DNA of 64,000 nucleotides from NCBI RefSeq assembly GCF_020404745.1, contig NZ_JAIZAP010000005.1, positions 1 through 64,000 on the forward strand. The letters are read 5' to 3'. The stretch is from Aquibacillus saliphilus. GTDB taxonomy: Bacteria > Bacillota > Bacilli > Bacillales > Amphibacillaceae. Positions 1-9,288 of the stretch are shown in pieces (within the stretch, counting starts at the first letter, position 1; each line of letters starts with the position of its first letter). Both the position numbers and the translations under genes were made by a program. Below the pieces are notes generated by a model. It saw only the letters and a program-made list of their open reading frames with translations, was not told the DNA's origin and made no database searches.

Positions 1-207
1 CAGGAGAAAGTGTTATCCGGTATTAGCTCCGGTTTCCCGGAGTTATCCCAGTCTTACAGGTAGGTTGCCCACGTGTTACTCACCCGTCCGCCGCTCATTC
101 CACAAGTTCACACCCCGAAGGGTGATCGCTTGCTTCCTGCGCTCGACTTGCATGTATTAGGCACGCCGCCAGCGTTCGTCCTGAGCCAAGATCAAACTCT
201 CCATAAA
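1..207 (-). rRNA. 16S ribosomal RNA, 5' portion (runs off the window start)
   Basis: The reverse complement reads as the 5' end of a bacterial 16S rRNA: the AGAGTTTGATC motif is followed by GGCTCAGGACGAACGCTGGC, the V1 loop and GGCGGACGGGTGAGTAACACG. The mature 5' end is placed near 207 by analogy with Bacillus. Only about 207 bases are present; the rest of the operon lies to the left. The base after GATC is T, where most bacteria have C or A (the universal 27F site). Confidence 0.97.
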
Positions 208-273
208 GTTTATGAGCTTGATTGCTCGTTCAAAAAACTAGCTTCATTTCTTACTTAACATACTGGTTGTTTC

Positions 274-288
274 GTTCAGTTTTCAAGG
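274..288 (-). promoter_or_regulatory. boxA-like rRNA antitermination motif
   Basis: The reverse complement reads CCTTGAAAACTGAAC in the 16S leader. It resembles the TTTGAAAACT boxA motif of Bacillus rRNA leaders, where Nus factors bind to prevent early termination. Its place between the promoters and 16S fits. Confidence 0.5.
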
Positions 289-312
289 ATCAAGTTGTCC
301 ACTGCCTATAAC

Positions 313-339
313 ATTATCACCGTTGACGATTAATGTCAA
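313..339 (-). promoter_or_regulatory. rrn proximal promoter (P2)
   Basis: On the minus strand TTGACA (339-334) is followed 15 bases later by GATAAT (318-313). The spacer is short, so the true -10 may be shifted a base or two. A TTGAC/GTCAA dyad overlaps the -35. Tandem promoters before 16S are normal in Bacillus rRNA operons. Confidence 0.55.
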
Positions 340-403
340 TTCCAATTTCTGGTAATTGCCGTCTTATCTATCAAATTCATAATTGTTCGCGACAGCAATA
401 ATT

Positions 404-432
404 ATAATATGCTATCTCACCAGAAAAGTCAA
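404..432 (-). promoter_or_regulatory. rrn distal promoter (P1)
   Basis: On the minus strand TTGACT (432-427), a 17-base spacer and TATTAT (409-404) form a good SigA-type promoter about 90 bases upstream of P2, the usual tandem layout of Bacillus rRNA operons. Confidence 0.65.
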
Positions 433-525
433 CATGTTTTACATGATACCTGAATAAATCAAGAATTATAATTAACTTACCCCAAATGCTATAATTTTAA
501 ACACTACTATTAAAATTTAAAGTTA

Positions 526-569
526 AGAGAACCGCTTTCCACTTATTGATGAAGTGAACGCGGTTCTCT
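526..569 (-). terminator. leuS terminator
   Basis: A 10-bp perfect stem (AGAGAACCGC with GCGGTTCTCT) just downstream of the leuS stop, followed on the minus strand by an AT-rich, only moderately U-rich tract. A shorter CACTT/AAGTG pairing lies in the loop. Confidence 0.65.
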
Positions 570-574
570 AGTAA

Positions 575-2992
575 TTAATTCGCTACAATATTAACCAATT
601 TACCTGGTACAGCTATTACTTTTCTGATCGTCTTTCCTTCAAGTCGTTCTTTAATGGAGTCATTTTCTAATGCTTGTTTTTCTAAATCCTCTTTAGAAGT
701 GTTTTTATCTACAAACATCTTTGCACGAACCTTGCCCATTACTTGGATAACTATTTCTACTTCACTCTCTACCAACTTTGCTTCATCATACGCAGGCCAT
801 GATTCATAAGTAATTGATTCTACATGACCTAGCCTTGCCCACAATTCTTCAGCTAGATGCGGAGCTACCGGTGAAAGAATTTTCACAAAGCCCTCTACAT
901 AGTCGTTCGAAATTTCTTCTGTTTTATATGCTTCATTTATAAAAACCATCATTTGAGATATCCCTGTATTGAATCTAAGGTCCTCAAAGTTTTCAGTAAC
1001 TCTTTTGACTGTTTCGTGATATACCTTCTCTAATGAATCCTCACTAACGCTATCCACTACTTTCGTAGAAAGACTTCCTTCATCAGTAATAAACAATCGC
1101 CATACACGATCGAGGAAGCGACGCGCTCCATCTAATCCATTTGTTGACCAAGCAACAGCAGCATCAAGAGGACCCATAAACATTTCATATAATCTTAGTG
1201 TGTCAGCACCATGACTTTCAACAATCTCATCAGGATTCACTACATTGCCTTTTGATTTACTCATTTTCTCATTGTTTTCCCCAAGTATCATTCCTTGATT
1301 ATATAATTTTTGAAATGGTTCTTTTGTAGGAACTACTCCAATATCATATAAAAATTTATGCCAAAAACGAGCATAAAGTAAATGGAGCACTGCGTGTTCA
1401 GCACCACCAATATAGACATCTACCGGAAGCCATTTTTTCAAGTTATCAAAATCAGCGAGTTTTTCGCTATTTGTTGGATCAATAAATCGTAAGAAGTACC
1501 AACAACTTCCCGCCCATTGTGGCATTGTGTTTGTCTCACGTCGGCCTTTCATACCGGTTGCAGGGTCTACAACATTAACCCATTCATCAATATTTGCAAG
1601 GGGCGACTCACCAGTTCCTGATGGTTTTATTTCCGTAGTTTTTGGTAATTCAATCGGTAAATCTCCTTCTTCTATCCCAGTCATCGTGCCATCTTCCCAA
1701 TGAATAACCGGGATAGGCTCACCCCAATAACGTTGTCGACTAAACAACCAATCTCTTAGTCGATAGGTTACCTTCTTTTCACCTTTTCCATTTTCAACCA
1801 GCCACTCAATCACTTTCTCAATCGCATCGTCCTTGTTAAGATCATCTAGAAAACCTGAATTAATATGTTTTCCATCACCTGTGTATGCCTCTTCTGCAAC
1901 GTCTCCACCTTCAAGAACTGGCATAATTTCTAACGCGTATTTTTTCGCAAATTCATAGTCACGTTCATCATGTGCAGGAACAGCCATTATAGCTCCAGAT
2001 CCGTACGTCATGAGAACATAATCAGCTACCCATATTGGTATCATCTCTTCATTAACAGGATTTACTGCATATGCCCCAGTGAAAACGCCTGTTTTATCCT
2101 TAGCTAAATCTGTTCGTTCCAAATCAGATTTTGCTTTCACTTTATCTATATAAGCATTAACTGGATCTTGTTGGTCACTTGTTACAATTTTTTTAACAAG
2201 TGGATGTTCAGGCGCTAATACAGCATACGTTGCACCATATAAAGTATCCGGTCGAGTTGTAAATACGGTAAAGGTATCTTCAAATCCATCAATACCAAAA
2301 TGAACTTCTGCACCTTCTGATCGACCAATCCAGTTGCGTTGCATATCTTTAATACTTTCTGGCCAATCCAATTCTTCTAAATCCTCTAATAAACGATCAG
2401 CATAAGCAGTTATTTTTAACATCCACTGCTTCATAGGTTTACGTTCAATCGGATGTCCTCCACGTTCACTCTTACCATCAATTATTTCTTCATTAGCAAG
2501 AACTGTACCAAGTGCAGGGCACCAGTTAACTGGCACTTCATCCACATAAGCTAATCCTTTTTCATATAGTTGCAAGAAAATCCATTGTGTCCATTTAAAA
2601 TAGTTAGGGTCCGTCGTATTAATTTCACGATCCCAATCATAAGAGAAACCAAGGTCCTGAATTTGACGACGGAAAGTATCGATATTCTTTTTTGTGAATT
2701 CAGCTGGATCATTACCTGTATCCAAAGCATATTGTTCGGCTGGTAATCCAAAAGCATCCCATCCCATCGGATGGAGAACTTCATAACCCTGCATTCGCTT
2801 CATTCTAGAAATAATATCTGTTGCCGTGTAACCTTCCGGGTGCCCAACATGCAGTCCTGCTCCCGATGGATAAGGAAACATATCCAACACATAAAATTTC
2901 TCTTTATTTGTCTCAGTATTTGTTTTAAACGTTTTATTTTCTAACCAATGATTACGCCATTTTTCTTCAATCTTATTATGATTAAATGACAT
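575..2992 (-). CDS. leuS: leucyl-tRNA synthetase
   Basis: Class I aminoacyl-tRNA synthetase that charges tRNA-Leu with leucine in the cytoplasm. The HIGH signature is HVGH near residue 52, the KMSKS motif is intact near residue 580, and the CP1 editing insertion and C-terminal anticodon-binding region are present. The product is 805 aa, the usual length for Bacillus LeuS. An upstream in-frame ATG at 2998 sits only two bases from the AGGAGG, so the ATG at 2992 (eight-base spacing, product beginning [12 protein letters not shown]) is preferred. It is monocistronic, preceded by a leucine T-box and followed by a terminator. Confidence 0.97.
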   Translation of the reverse strand: MSFNHNKIEEKWRNHWLENKTFKTNTETNKEKFYVLDMFPYPSGAGLHVGHPEGYTATDIISRMKRMQGYEVLHPMGWDAFGLPAEQYALDTGNDPAEFTKKNIDTFRRQIQDLGFSYDWDREINTTDPNYFKWTQWIFLQLYEKGLAYVDEVPVNWCPALGTVLANEEIIDGKSERGGHPIERKPMKQWMLKITAYADRLLEDLEELDWPESIKDMQRNWIGRSEGAEVHFGIDGFEDTFTVFTTRPDTLYGATYAVLAPEHPLVKKIVTSDQQDPVNAYIDKVKAKSDLERTDLAKDKTGVFTGAYAVNPVNEEMIPIWVADYVLMTYGSGAIMAVPAHDERDYEFAKKYALEIMPVLEGGDVAEEAYTGDGKHINSGFLDDLNKDDAIEKVIEWLVENGKGEKKVTYRLRDWLFSRQRYWGEPIPVIHWEDGTMTGIEEGDLPIELPKTTEIKPSGTGESPLANIDEWVNVVDPATGMKGRRETNTMPQWAGSCWYFLRFIDPTNSEKLADFDNLKKWLPVDVYIGGAEHAVLHLLYARFWHKFLYDIGVVPTKEPFQKLYNQGMILGENNEKMSKSKGNVVNPDEIVESHGADTLRLYEMFMGPLDAAVAWSTNGLDGARRFLDRVWRLFITDEGSLSTKVVDSVSEDSLEKVYHETVKRVTENFEDLRFNTGISQMMVFINEAYKTEEISNDYVEGFVKILSPVAPHLAEELWARLGHVESITYESWPAYDEAKLVESEVEIVIQVMGKVRAKMFVDKNTSKEDLEKQALENDSIKERLEGKTIRKVIAVPGKLVNIVAN

Positions 2993-3092
2993 GGTCATTA
3001 CCTCCTCGATTTTAGCAATATTTAACTACATGATTCCTATAAAGTACCTTAGAAATACAGGATTTCAAAGAACACTAGTTCTGCCAATATAA

Positions 3093-3338
3093 AAAAATCT
3101 CCCTATCCCATAAAATGGGACGAGAGATTTTCCCGCGGTACCACCCAACTTAGCGCAATATCATGTACGCCCGCTCCTAAATCCTTAACGCGGAAAACGG
3201 CAAGAACTACTAAGGTTTCACTCCTGCAACATCAAAGGTGAGTTCATAAAGTTCAAGAACAGCTCGCACCAGTCCGCTGTCTCTCTTGTACTTGAAGCTC
3301 TACTACTAATCCTTCTCTAAGTCGTTCATTAGTTATTG
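3093..3338 (-). promoter_or_regulatory. T-box leader of leuS (Leu, CUC specifier)
   Basis: The conserved T-box core GGGTGGTACCGCGG is on the minus strand at 3146-3133. It is followed by an intrinsic terminator (stems 3095-3110 and 3116-3130, then a U run). Upstream stem I contains the context GAACTCACC, placing the specifier CUC (Leu) at 3242-3240. Uncharged tRNA-Leu would pair with the specifier and the TGG bulge, stabilise the antiterminator and switch on leuS. The specifier matches the downstream gene. Confidence 0.95.
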
Positions 3339-3345
3339 TAATCGT

Positions 3346-3374
3346 ATTGTAATGAAAGCGTTCCTCTTTGTCAA
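3346..3374 (-). promoter_or_regulatory. SigA promoter of the leuS T-box transcript
   Basis: On the minus strand TTGACA (3374-3369), a 17-base spacer and TACAAT (3351-3346), just upstream of the T-box. Confidence 0.8.
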
Positions 3375-3406
3375 GGTTTGCCACCTTTCCTTTGACTATC
3401 TATTTA

Positions 3407-3457
3407 AATAAGCACAGGAAGGCCTCGCAATTTTAGCGAGGCCTTCCTGTGCTTATT
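3407..3457 (-). terminator. long hairpin terminator overlapping the ytzC stop
   Basis: Two perfect 22-base arms (3407-3428 and 3436-3457) enclose a 7-base AT loop. The right arm contains the last codons and stop of ytzC. The T-tract after it on the minus strand is weak, so it may also act as an RNA 3'-end stabiliser. Confidence 0.7.
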
Positions 3458-3734
3458 CAAAATGATTTAAGTCAATCTGGTCTAATACCATGTCATTCAT
3501 ATAATGACTTACTTTTAAGTGGAGCCGATGAAGTTGATCTCTTTGTTGATGGTTAGCACTGTCCATCATGTTTTGTATTTCTTGCTCCACTTCAGATAAA
3601 TTCCGCTGGGCTTGTGAGTAGGAATCGTCAATTTCAAAACCATTACGATTGGTGATATCTAACTGTTCTCCAGCAGTTAAGAGGTACTCGTTTGCTTTAT
3701 CAATTAAATCCTCGACAGCTTGTCTAGTAGCCAC
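3453..3734 (-). CDS. ytzC: DUF2524 family small protein, YtzC-like
   Basis: A 93-aa cytoplasmic helical protein matching the DUF2524 family by its ATRQ start and a QQRDQLHRLHLK segment close to B. subtilis YtzC. Function unknown. Two in-frame starts (GTG 3743, ATG 3740) lie on or inside the GAGGTG ribosome site. The GTG at 3734 (VATRQ, matching MATRQ in B. subtilis) has sensible spacing and is preferred. It lies between leuS and ytqB, as in B. subtilis. Confidence 0.8.
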   Translation of the reverse strand: MATRQAVEDLIDKANEYLLTAGEQLDITNRNGFEIDDSYSQAQRNLSEVEQEIQNMMDSANHQQRDQLHRLHLKVSHYMNDMVLDQIDLNHFE

Positions 3735-4077
3735 TCTCATCACCTCACTTATAAGATGTTCTAAAAGACAGTCTAGGATACATGGAAGATTCTACAGTGC
3801 TTTTTTATCATTATTAGACGTGCTACAATTAAGTGACATTTAATCCACTTCACTTATTAAAAGGAACTCCACTAGTCAAGCAGTACGAAAAAGGAATCCT
3901 GAATTTTTTATCCAAGGAAATTCACAATAAACTAGTGGATAACTAGACGGACCTCCTGAACTGTTAATTGGTCCAATGTGGAGTATGAAAGTGGGATATT
4001 AAATAAAATTGATAAAGAACTAGAGAACGTCGTGACAGTTAGCAAGACAAATATTTTAATACAAAGGACATCATTTC
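3735..4077. other. intergenic region between ytzC and ytqB
   Basis: No convincing gene. It contains the two divergent promoter regions and a loose inverted repeat (TCCACTAGT 3868-3876, ACTAGTGGA 3931-3939) whose meaning is unclear. AAGGA before 4078 is the ytqB ribosome site. Confidence 0.5.
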
Positions 4078-4644
4078 ATGTTAAAACGAGTTATTGACTA
4101 CGGTCATGAGTTACTTAAAGTCACGATTAAACCGGGTGAAACTGTTATTGATGGTACATGCGGAAATGGTAAAGATACAGTGATGTTAAGTAAATTAGTT
4201 GGTGTTGACGGAAGCGTGTTAGCTTTTGACATTCAAGAACAAGCAATTGCTAATACAAGAAAAATTTTAGAGAAGCAAGCAATTAGTAATGTGACCCTTA
4301 TACAAGATAGTCACCACAAAATTGATAACTATTTAAATGAAAGGATAGAAAAGCAATTAGGTGGCGCTATTTTTAACTTAGGTTATCTACCAGGTAGTGA
4401 CAAGAAGATTATTACAAAACCAGATAGTACAATTACAGCAATTAAAACTATTGCCAATTATCTAAAACCAGGCGGAATTATTGTTCTCGTCGTTTATCAC
4501 GGCCATCTGGGAGGGGACGAAGAAAAAGAGGCATTACTTAAGCATTTAGGTGAGTATGACCAAAAACAATTCAATGTATTAAGATATGGCTTTATTAATC
4601 AAAAAAACAGTCCCCCATTTGTCTTGGCAATTGAAAAAAAATAA
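4078..4644 (+). CDS. ytqB: class I SAM-dependent methyltransferase, YtqB family
   Basis: A 188-aa member of the family often labelled 'putative rRNA methylase'. The SAM-binding motif VIDGTCGNGKDT is at about residues 23-34, the acidic motif II (VLAFDIQ) at about 49-55, and a NLGYLPGSDK segment, typical of this family, near 100. The family is known to bind SAM; the substrate of the Bacillus protein is not something I can state. ATG is 9 bases after AAGGA. It faces ytpB across a shared terminator, the B. subtilis arrangement. Confidence 0.85.
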   Translation: MLKRVIDYGHELLKVTIKPGETVIDGTCGNGKDTVMLSKLVGVDGSVLAFDIQEQAIANTRKILEKQAISNVTLIQDSHHKIDNYLNERIEKQLGGAIFNLGYLPGSDKKIITKPDSTITAIKTIANYLKPGGIIVLVVYHGHLGGDEEKEALLKHLGEYDQKQFNVLRYGFINQKNSPPFVLAIEKK

Positions 4645-4647
4645 TAA

Positions 4648-4687
4648 AAAAGGCCAAGTATGTTTGTTATTTATACCTTGGCCTTTT
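4648..4687. terminator. bidirectional terminator between ytqB and ytpB
   Basis: An 11-bp stem (AAAAGGCCAAG 4648-4658, CTTGGCCTTTT 4677-4687) with A and T flanks on both sides, so it can end transcripts from either direction. It overlaps the ytpB stop codon. Confidence 0.85.
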
Positions 4688-5756
4688 AGCTTCTACCTTT
4701 TATTTTATTATAAACCTTGATATTCACATGAAAGAAAGTAGATCGAAACCCGCTAACTCGTAATAATGTTTTAGTGATTTCTTTTCCACTTTCTAACTCT
4801 TTCACTTTTGGATCAGCTAAATATAATCCAACCAAACCATTGTAAATCATTTCATGAAATTGTTTGTTTGGCAGGTGTTGCACATTTTTATTTGACTGTT
4901 CAATAAAAAACATTAATCTTCGCTTTAAATGCTCACTACTTTCATAATAATTACAAAAGTTTAAATCCCCTTCCATTAAGTCCTCTTGCTGATCAATATA
5001 ATAATCCAACAAAATATGTAAACCTTGCATAAATGGAAAGTAACTTCTAAAAATATCTTTTGCAAGCTGTTCTGTTATTCTCTGTCCCATGGCATAAGAA
5101 ACAAGACAGAAGATACCTAGTGTTGACCCACTTGAGGCTGAAAATTCATACCAACTAAGAGCAGGCCAATTTTCTTCATACGAATAATACCAATTCTCTA
5201 GTCTCGAAACTCGTTCTTCTTCTTTTACATGTTTATGTACCTGTAAGTCACTGTATAATTTCTCCAACTGTAGCAAGTAATCTCCAATTTGTTGGTAATC
5301 TTTTATGTTTCTTAAACTGTTCTGACATGTTCGAACTAAATCTGATAAATATTCACCGTCGTTTTTTTCATTTCTAAACCGATAATACTCCTTCATCGAA
5401 TTCCCTGGGGTTAACGCATCTTCCATTGACTGATGAAGCATACGAAAATCATTTGGATCAAGCGATGTACTTCGGTCACATAAATTATCTAAATAGTCGC
5501 TTATTGTTTGATAGGCTACAATGAATTTAATTGCCTCTTCCCACCTCGAACCTGCCAAAACACTATAAACCGCTCCACCCTGGCAATGGAACTGTTTTGA
5601 CTCTATACTAGCAACAGCCTGTGTTCTAAGTTCTAGATCAGGAATAACTTCTGCTCTACTCTTCCAATAATTTAATTCTCTATCTACTCTAGGAAAGATT
5701 TTTCGATATACAAAACTCATTAACATTGGGGATGTTTTTGGAATAGTAAAGCGCAT
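4686..5756 (-). CDS. ytpB: tetraprenyl-beta-curcumene synthase, YtpB (DUF2600)
   Basis: A 356-aa helical protein of the DUF2600 family. The B. subtilis homologue cyclises heptaprenyl diphosphate to tetraprenyl-beta-curcumene, the precursor of C35 sesquarterpenes found in spores. The acidic motif SDYLDNLCDR (about residues 86-95) fits the metal/diphosphate site of class I terpene synthases, and RNEKNDGEYLSDLVR is another family block. B. subtilis has ytpA (bacilysocin-related lysophospholipase) beside it; that gene is absent here. The product assignment is inferred by family. Confidence 0.85.
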   Translation of the reverse strand: MRFTIPKTSPMLMSFVYRKIFPRVDRELNYWKSRAEVIPDLELRTQAVASIESKQFHCQGGAVYSVLAGSRWEEAIKFIVAYQTISDYLDNLCDRSTSLDPNDFRMLHQSMEDALTPGNSMKEYYRFRNEKNDGEYLSDLVRTCQNSLRNIKDYQQIGDYLLQLEKLYSDLQVHKHVKEEERVSRLENWYYSYEENWPALSWYEFSASSGSTLGIFCLVSYAMGQRITEQLAKDIFRSYFPFMQGLHILLDYYIDQQEDLMEGDLNFCNYYESSEHLKRRLMFFIEQSNKNVQHLPNKQFHEMIYNGLVGLYLADPKVKELESGKEITKTLLRVSGFRSTFFHVNIKVYNKIKGRS

Positions 5757-5865
5757 ATAATTCCCTCATTTCTAGAATGTAAACTATTATATTATACTAC
5801 TATTAATTATCAAATAATCATTATGGTATATTTATTATATCACCATACTTTTGAGGAGGATTCAA

Positions 5866-6381
5866 ATGTTTAGCGAATATAAAGGCAAAAAACCGACTAT
5901 TGATGAAACAGCATATATTTCAGAAGACGTTGTCATAACTGGTGATGTATCCATTGATGAGAAAGCAAGCATCTGGTTTAAAACTGTTATTAGAGGTGAT
6001 GTAGCTCCTGTACATATCGGAAAAAGATCAAACGTCCAAGATCTATGTATGTTACACCAAAGTCCAGATATGCCATTAATCATTGAGGATGAAGTTACGA
6101 TTGGGCATCAAGTAACTCTGCACTCGGCAATTATTAGAAATAAAGCTTTAGTGGGGATGGGGTCGATTATCTTAGATGGTGCCGAAATTGGCGAGCAGGC
6201 CTTCATCGGTGCCGGCAGTCTCGTTCCTCCAGGTAAAAAGATCCCTCCAAAAACATTAGCCTTTGGTCGTCCTGCCAAAGTAATTCGTGAATTAACCGCC
6301 GCAGATATAGAAGACATGAAACGAATAAGAGAGACTTATGTGGAAAAGGGGCAATACTATAAAGGCTTACAAACTAAATAA
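5866..6381 (+). CDS. ytoA: gamma-carbonic anhydrase-like hexapeptide-repeat protein, YtoA
   Basis: A 171-aa left-handed beta-helix protein of the gamma-carbonic anhydrase/PaaY group, with repeats of the type VITGDV, IWFKTVIRGD and IGHQVTLHSA. Candidate metal-ligand histidines sit in DLCMLHQS and in TIGHQVTLHSA, the positions used by the family, so it may bind zinc. Whether it is a working carbonic anhydrase is unknown. An earlier in-frame start (5851) lies within the ribosome site; GAGGAGG at 5853-5859 points to the ATG at 5866. Confidence 0.85.
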   Translation: MFSEYKGKKPTIDETAYISEDVVITGDVSIDEKASIWFKTVIRGDVAPVHIGKRSNVQDLCMLHQSPDMPLIIEDEVTIGHQVTLHSAIIRNKALVGMGSIILDGAEIGEQAFIGAGSLVPPGKKIPPKTLAFGRPAKVIRELTAADIEDMKRIRETYVEKGQYYKGLQTK

Positions 6382-6583
6382 TTAAACTTTACCTAGGCTA
6401 TCGCTATAAAAGCACCCAGAGTGATCCAGGTGCGAGGAAGTTCAAGGTGTAACAACAAGTACCTGATTAAACCCTTTTTTTGAAAAAACTTTCATTAACT
6501 AGTCAGTTCTGCTTATAAAGGTTTTTCTTCTATAAGATATGACCTAAGCTCGGTCGCTCTATACTTTCTTGCCTTTCAAAAAA

Positions 6584-6608
6584 AGAGCCAAGTCGTTGAC
6601 TTGGCTCT
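6584..6608 (-). terminator. metK terminator
   Basis: An 11-bp stem (AGAGCCAAGTC with GACTTGGCTCT) and a run of seven Ts on the minus strand, just after metK. Confidence 0.9.
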
Positions 6609-6615
6609 CTTTCTA

Positions 6616-7821
6616 CTATTCGTTTTTAGCAACATATTCCAAAAGCATTTCCTCTTTATCTGTCTTTTCCCAAGGGAATTCAATATCAGTTCTTCCAAAG
6701 TGTCCATATGCAGCAGTATCTCTATATATCGGTCTTCTTAAATCAAGCATATTTATAATTCCAGCAGGCCGCAAATCAAACAATGCTCTTACAGCCGCAA
6801 CTAGTACTTCCTCACTTGCTTTCCCTGAGCCAAATGTATCAATCGAAATAGACACTGGCTCTGCTACTCCTATTGCATAAGCAAGTTGAACTTCGCATGA
6901 ATCCGCTAACCCAGCCGCGACAATATTCTTAGCAACATAACGAGCTGCGTATGCGGCTGAACGATCAACCTTAGTTGCATCCTTACCACTAAATGCTCCA
7001 CCACCATGGCGAGCATAGCCCCCATAGGTATCTACAATTATTTTTCTACCAGTTAGCCCAGCATCTCCTTGTGGACCACCGATAACAAATCTACCAGTAG
7101 GATTTATGAAATACTTTGTTTTTTCGTCAAGTAAATTCTTTGGAACCATCGGCTTTATAACGTGTTCTTTTAAATCTGCTTGTATTTGTTTTAATTCAAT
7201 TTCAGGATGGTGTTGAGTAGAAATAACAATCGTATCAATTCTTACTGGTTTATTATTTTCATCGTACTCAACAGTTACTTGAGTTTTTCCATCAGGGCGT
7301 AAATAGTCTAACGTTTTATCTTTACGCACATCAGACAACCGTTTGGAAATTTTGTGTGCTAATGATATTGGTAACGGCATTAATTCTGGCGTTTCGTTGT
7401 TAGCATAACCAAACATAAGCCCCTGATCACCAGCGCCAATTGAGTCAATTTCACTCTCTGTCATTGTTCCTTCACGAGATTCCAAAGCTTGATTAACCCC
7501 ACCCGCAATATCAGGTGATTGTTCATCAATAGCCGTTAAGACAGCGCAAGTTTCAGCATCAAAACCGTATTTCGCGCGAGTGTAACCTATTTCTTTAATA
7601 GTTCGACGCACGATGCTTGGAATGTCTACATATGTAGAAGTAGTGATTTCACCAGCAACTAATACTAATCCTGTAGTCACTGTCGTTTCACAAGCAACAC
7701 GAGCATATGGGTCATGTTTTAAGATTTCATCTAGAATAGCATCAGAGATCTGATCGCTAATTTTATCTGGATGTCCTTCTGTTACAGATTCTGATGTGAA
7801 TAATCGACGATTTGCAGCCAT
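6616..7821 (-). CDS. metK: S-adenosylmethionine synthetase
   Basis: Makes S-adenosylmethionine from methionine and ATP. The 401-aa product has the N-terminal [13 protein letters not shown] motif, [12 protein letters not shown] (family signature 1) and GGGAFSGKD (signature 2), all intact. AAGGAGG sits just before the ATG. It is monocistronic with its own terminator. In many Bacillaceae this gene is controlled by an S-box riboswitch; none is visible in this leader. Confidence 0.97.
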   Translation of the reverse strand: MAANRRLFTSESVTEGHPDKISDQISDAILDEILKHDPYARVACETTVTTGLVLVAGEITTSTYVDIPSIVRRTIKEIGYTRAKYGFDAETCAVLTAIDEQSPDIAGGVNQALESREGTMTESEIDSIGAGDQGLMFGYANNETPELMPLPISLAHKISKRLSDVRKDKTLDYLRPDGKTQVTVEYDENNKPVRIDTIVISTQHHPEIELKQIQADLKEHVIKPMVPKNLLDEKTKYFINPTGRFVIGGPQGDAGLTGRKIIVDTYGGYARHGGGAFSGKDATKVDRSAAYAARYVAKNIVAAGLADSCEVQLAYAIGVAEPVSISIDTFGSGKASEEVLVAAVRALFDLRPAGIINMLDLRRPIYRDTAAYGHFGRTDIEFPWEKTDKEEMLLEYVAKNE

Positions 7822-7910
7822 TCTGCTAAATCCTCCTTCAAGTTATCTTTATATACGAACTTCTCCTAGTATATTTATTCGGAAACTATTTAACAGGTGA
7901 TTATCTATAT

Positions 7911-7939
7911 ATTCTAAGTGTTTACTACAGCCGATTCAA
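7911..7939 (-). promoter_or_regulatory. metK proximal promoter
   Basis: On the minus strand TTGAAT (7939-7934), 17-base spacer, TAGAAT (7916-7911). It would give an 85-base leader, too short for an S-box with terminator. Confidence 0.5.
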
Positions 7940-8017
7940 TTATGAATTTCGCCATGTATCACAATCAGTAAGAACAGAGATGTGAAAAACACCTTAATAT
8001 AGTTCCGCCCGAATTTT

Positions 8018-8046
8018 ATCCTACCGAAAGGCTTGTCTAATGTCAA
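8018..8046 (-). promoter_or_regulatory. metK distal promoter
   Basis: On the minus strand a consensus TTGACA (8046-8041), 17-base spacer and TAGGAT (8023-8018). It would start a leader of about 190 bases. Confidence 0.55.
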
Positions 8047-8283
8047 TTAAATCAAACCAATTCTCCCTCATTACAAACATCCCTATACGCTTTTATTAAA
8101 TAATAACTTCAATTTTAACGGCACATTGTAAATAACCTGATTAATAACGTTCACTAATATCAGTTGAATGTTTATATTTTTATATCTTCCTATTTTATTT
8201 AACATAGGCATTCACACATTTTTTCTTTTTAACATATGCTGAGTTTAGAAATATACATCCCTAACGGAAGGATGAATTATACC

Positions 8284-9276
8284 TTGAAAAAGTTCAGAAT
8301 GGGTACCCTTTTTTCGCTTATTCTTTTCTTAATGCTTGCTGCATGTTCACAGGAGGGTGAAATTACACAAGTCAATATAGGAGAAGTAACTCGCAGTATT
8401 TTTTATGCTCCACAATATCTTGCATTAGAAGAAGGATTTTTTGAGGATGAAGGCTTAGATGTTGAACTGCAAACTATACCTGGCGGAGATAAGGTAATGA
8501 CATCTCTATTATCTGACAATTCAGATGTTGCCTTAGTAGGATCAGAAACGTCCATATATGTAGCTGCCCAAGGGGCCAGTGATCCTGTTATTAACTTTGC
8601 TCAACTAACACAAACTGATGGTACTTTTTTAGTAGCAAGGGAACCAAACGATGATTTTTCTTTTGAAGACTTAAAAGGCACTGATTTCCTTGGTCAACGT
8701 ACAGGTGGTATGCCTCAGATGGTTGGCGAATATGTACTAAAACAAAAAGGCATCGATCCTGACAATGACTTGAATTTAATACAAAACATTGATTTCGCCA
8801 ATATTGCAAGCTCCTTTTCATCAGGAACAGGTGATTACGTACAATTATTTGAACCAACTGCAAGTCAATTTGTTATGGAAGGTAGAGGTCATATAGTCGC
8901 TTCTTTCGGTGAGGAATCCGGCCATGTACCATATACAGTTTTCATGGCTAAACAAAGCTTTATCAATGAAAATGAAGACACTGTAAAGAAATTTACAAGA
9001 GCTGTTTATAAAGCACAACAATTTATTCAAGAACATTCAGCTACCGAAATAGCTGAAATTGTTCAACCTTACTTTGAAGATAGTGATTTTGACTTATTGG
9101 TATCGTCCATTGAGCGCTATCAATCTCAAGGGTCATTTGCAGAGAATCCTATTTTGGATGAAGAAGAGTGGAATAATTTAAAAAACATCATGGATGAAGC
9201 AGGTGAATTACCCGCAGATATTGCCCATGACGAACTTGTGAATACTCAAATAGCTGAAGATGTGATGAGTGAATAG
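8284..9276 (+). CDS. ytlA: ABC transporter substrate-binding lipoprotein, NMT1/THI5-like (YtlA-like)
   Basis: Extracytoplasmic solute receptor for the permease and ATPase that follow. It has a hydrophobic signal and a lipobox LAAC ahead of the mature protein, then the NMT1/SsuA-type fold (YAPQYLALEEGFFEDEGLDVEL). The family includes receptors for thiamine precursors (HMP, FAMP) and alkanesulfonates; no TPP riboswitch is seen, so the ligand is open. Start choice: the ATG at 8236 lacks a ribosome site and the ATG at 8272 abuts GGAAGG; the TTG at 8284 gives a normal short lipoprotein signal (MKKFRMG). The start is uncertain, the gene is not. Confidence 0.85.
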   Translation: MKKFRMGTLFSLILFLMLAACSQEGEITQVNIGEVTRSIFYAPQYLALEEGFFEDEGLDVELQTIPGGDKVMTSLLSDNSDVALVGSETSIYVAAQGASDPVINFAQLTQTDGTFLVAREPNDDFSFEDLKGTDFLGQRTGGMPQMVGEYVLKQKGIDPDNDLNLIQNIDFANIASSFSSGTGDYVQLFEPTASQFVMEGRGHIVASFGEESGHVPYTVFMAKQSFINENEDTVKKFTRAVYKAQQFIQEHSATEIAEIVQPYFEDSDFDLLVSSIERYQSQGSFAENPILDEEEWNNLKNIMDEAGELPADIAHDELVNTQIAEDVMSE

Positions 9277-9288
9277 GAGGTTTGGGTT

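Larger units (their letters stand above)
7822..8283. other. divergent intergenic region metK/ytlA
   Basis: Holds two minus-strand promoters for metK (listed separately) and a leader of up to about 190 bases. I searched by eye for the S-box pattern (GAGGGA, GAAGCCCGGCAACC) and for TPP riboswitch motifs (CTGAGA, ACCTGA) and found neither. Nothing else is recognised on the ytlA side apart from a GGAAGG ribosome site near 8265. Confidence 0.6.

Noticed and set aside
73-258. Open reading frame of 61 codons on the plus strand
   Set aside because: It lies antisense to the 16S rRNA gene and its leader; not a gene.
6569-6880. 103-codon plus-strand ORF
   Set aside because: Antisense to the metK 3' end and terminator; low-complexity and without a ribosome site.
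8046-8283. TPP riboswitch before ytlA
   Set aside because: No CTGAGA or ACCTGA aptamer blocks are visible, so thiamine regulation cannot be supported.
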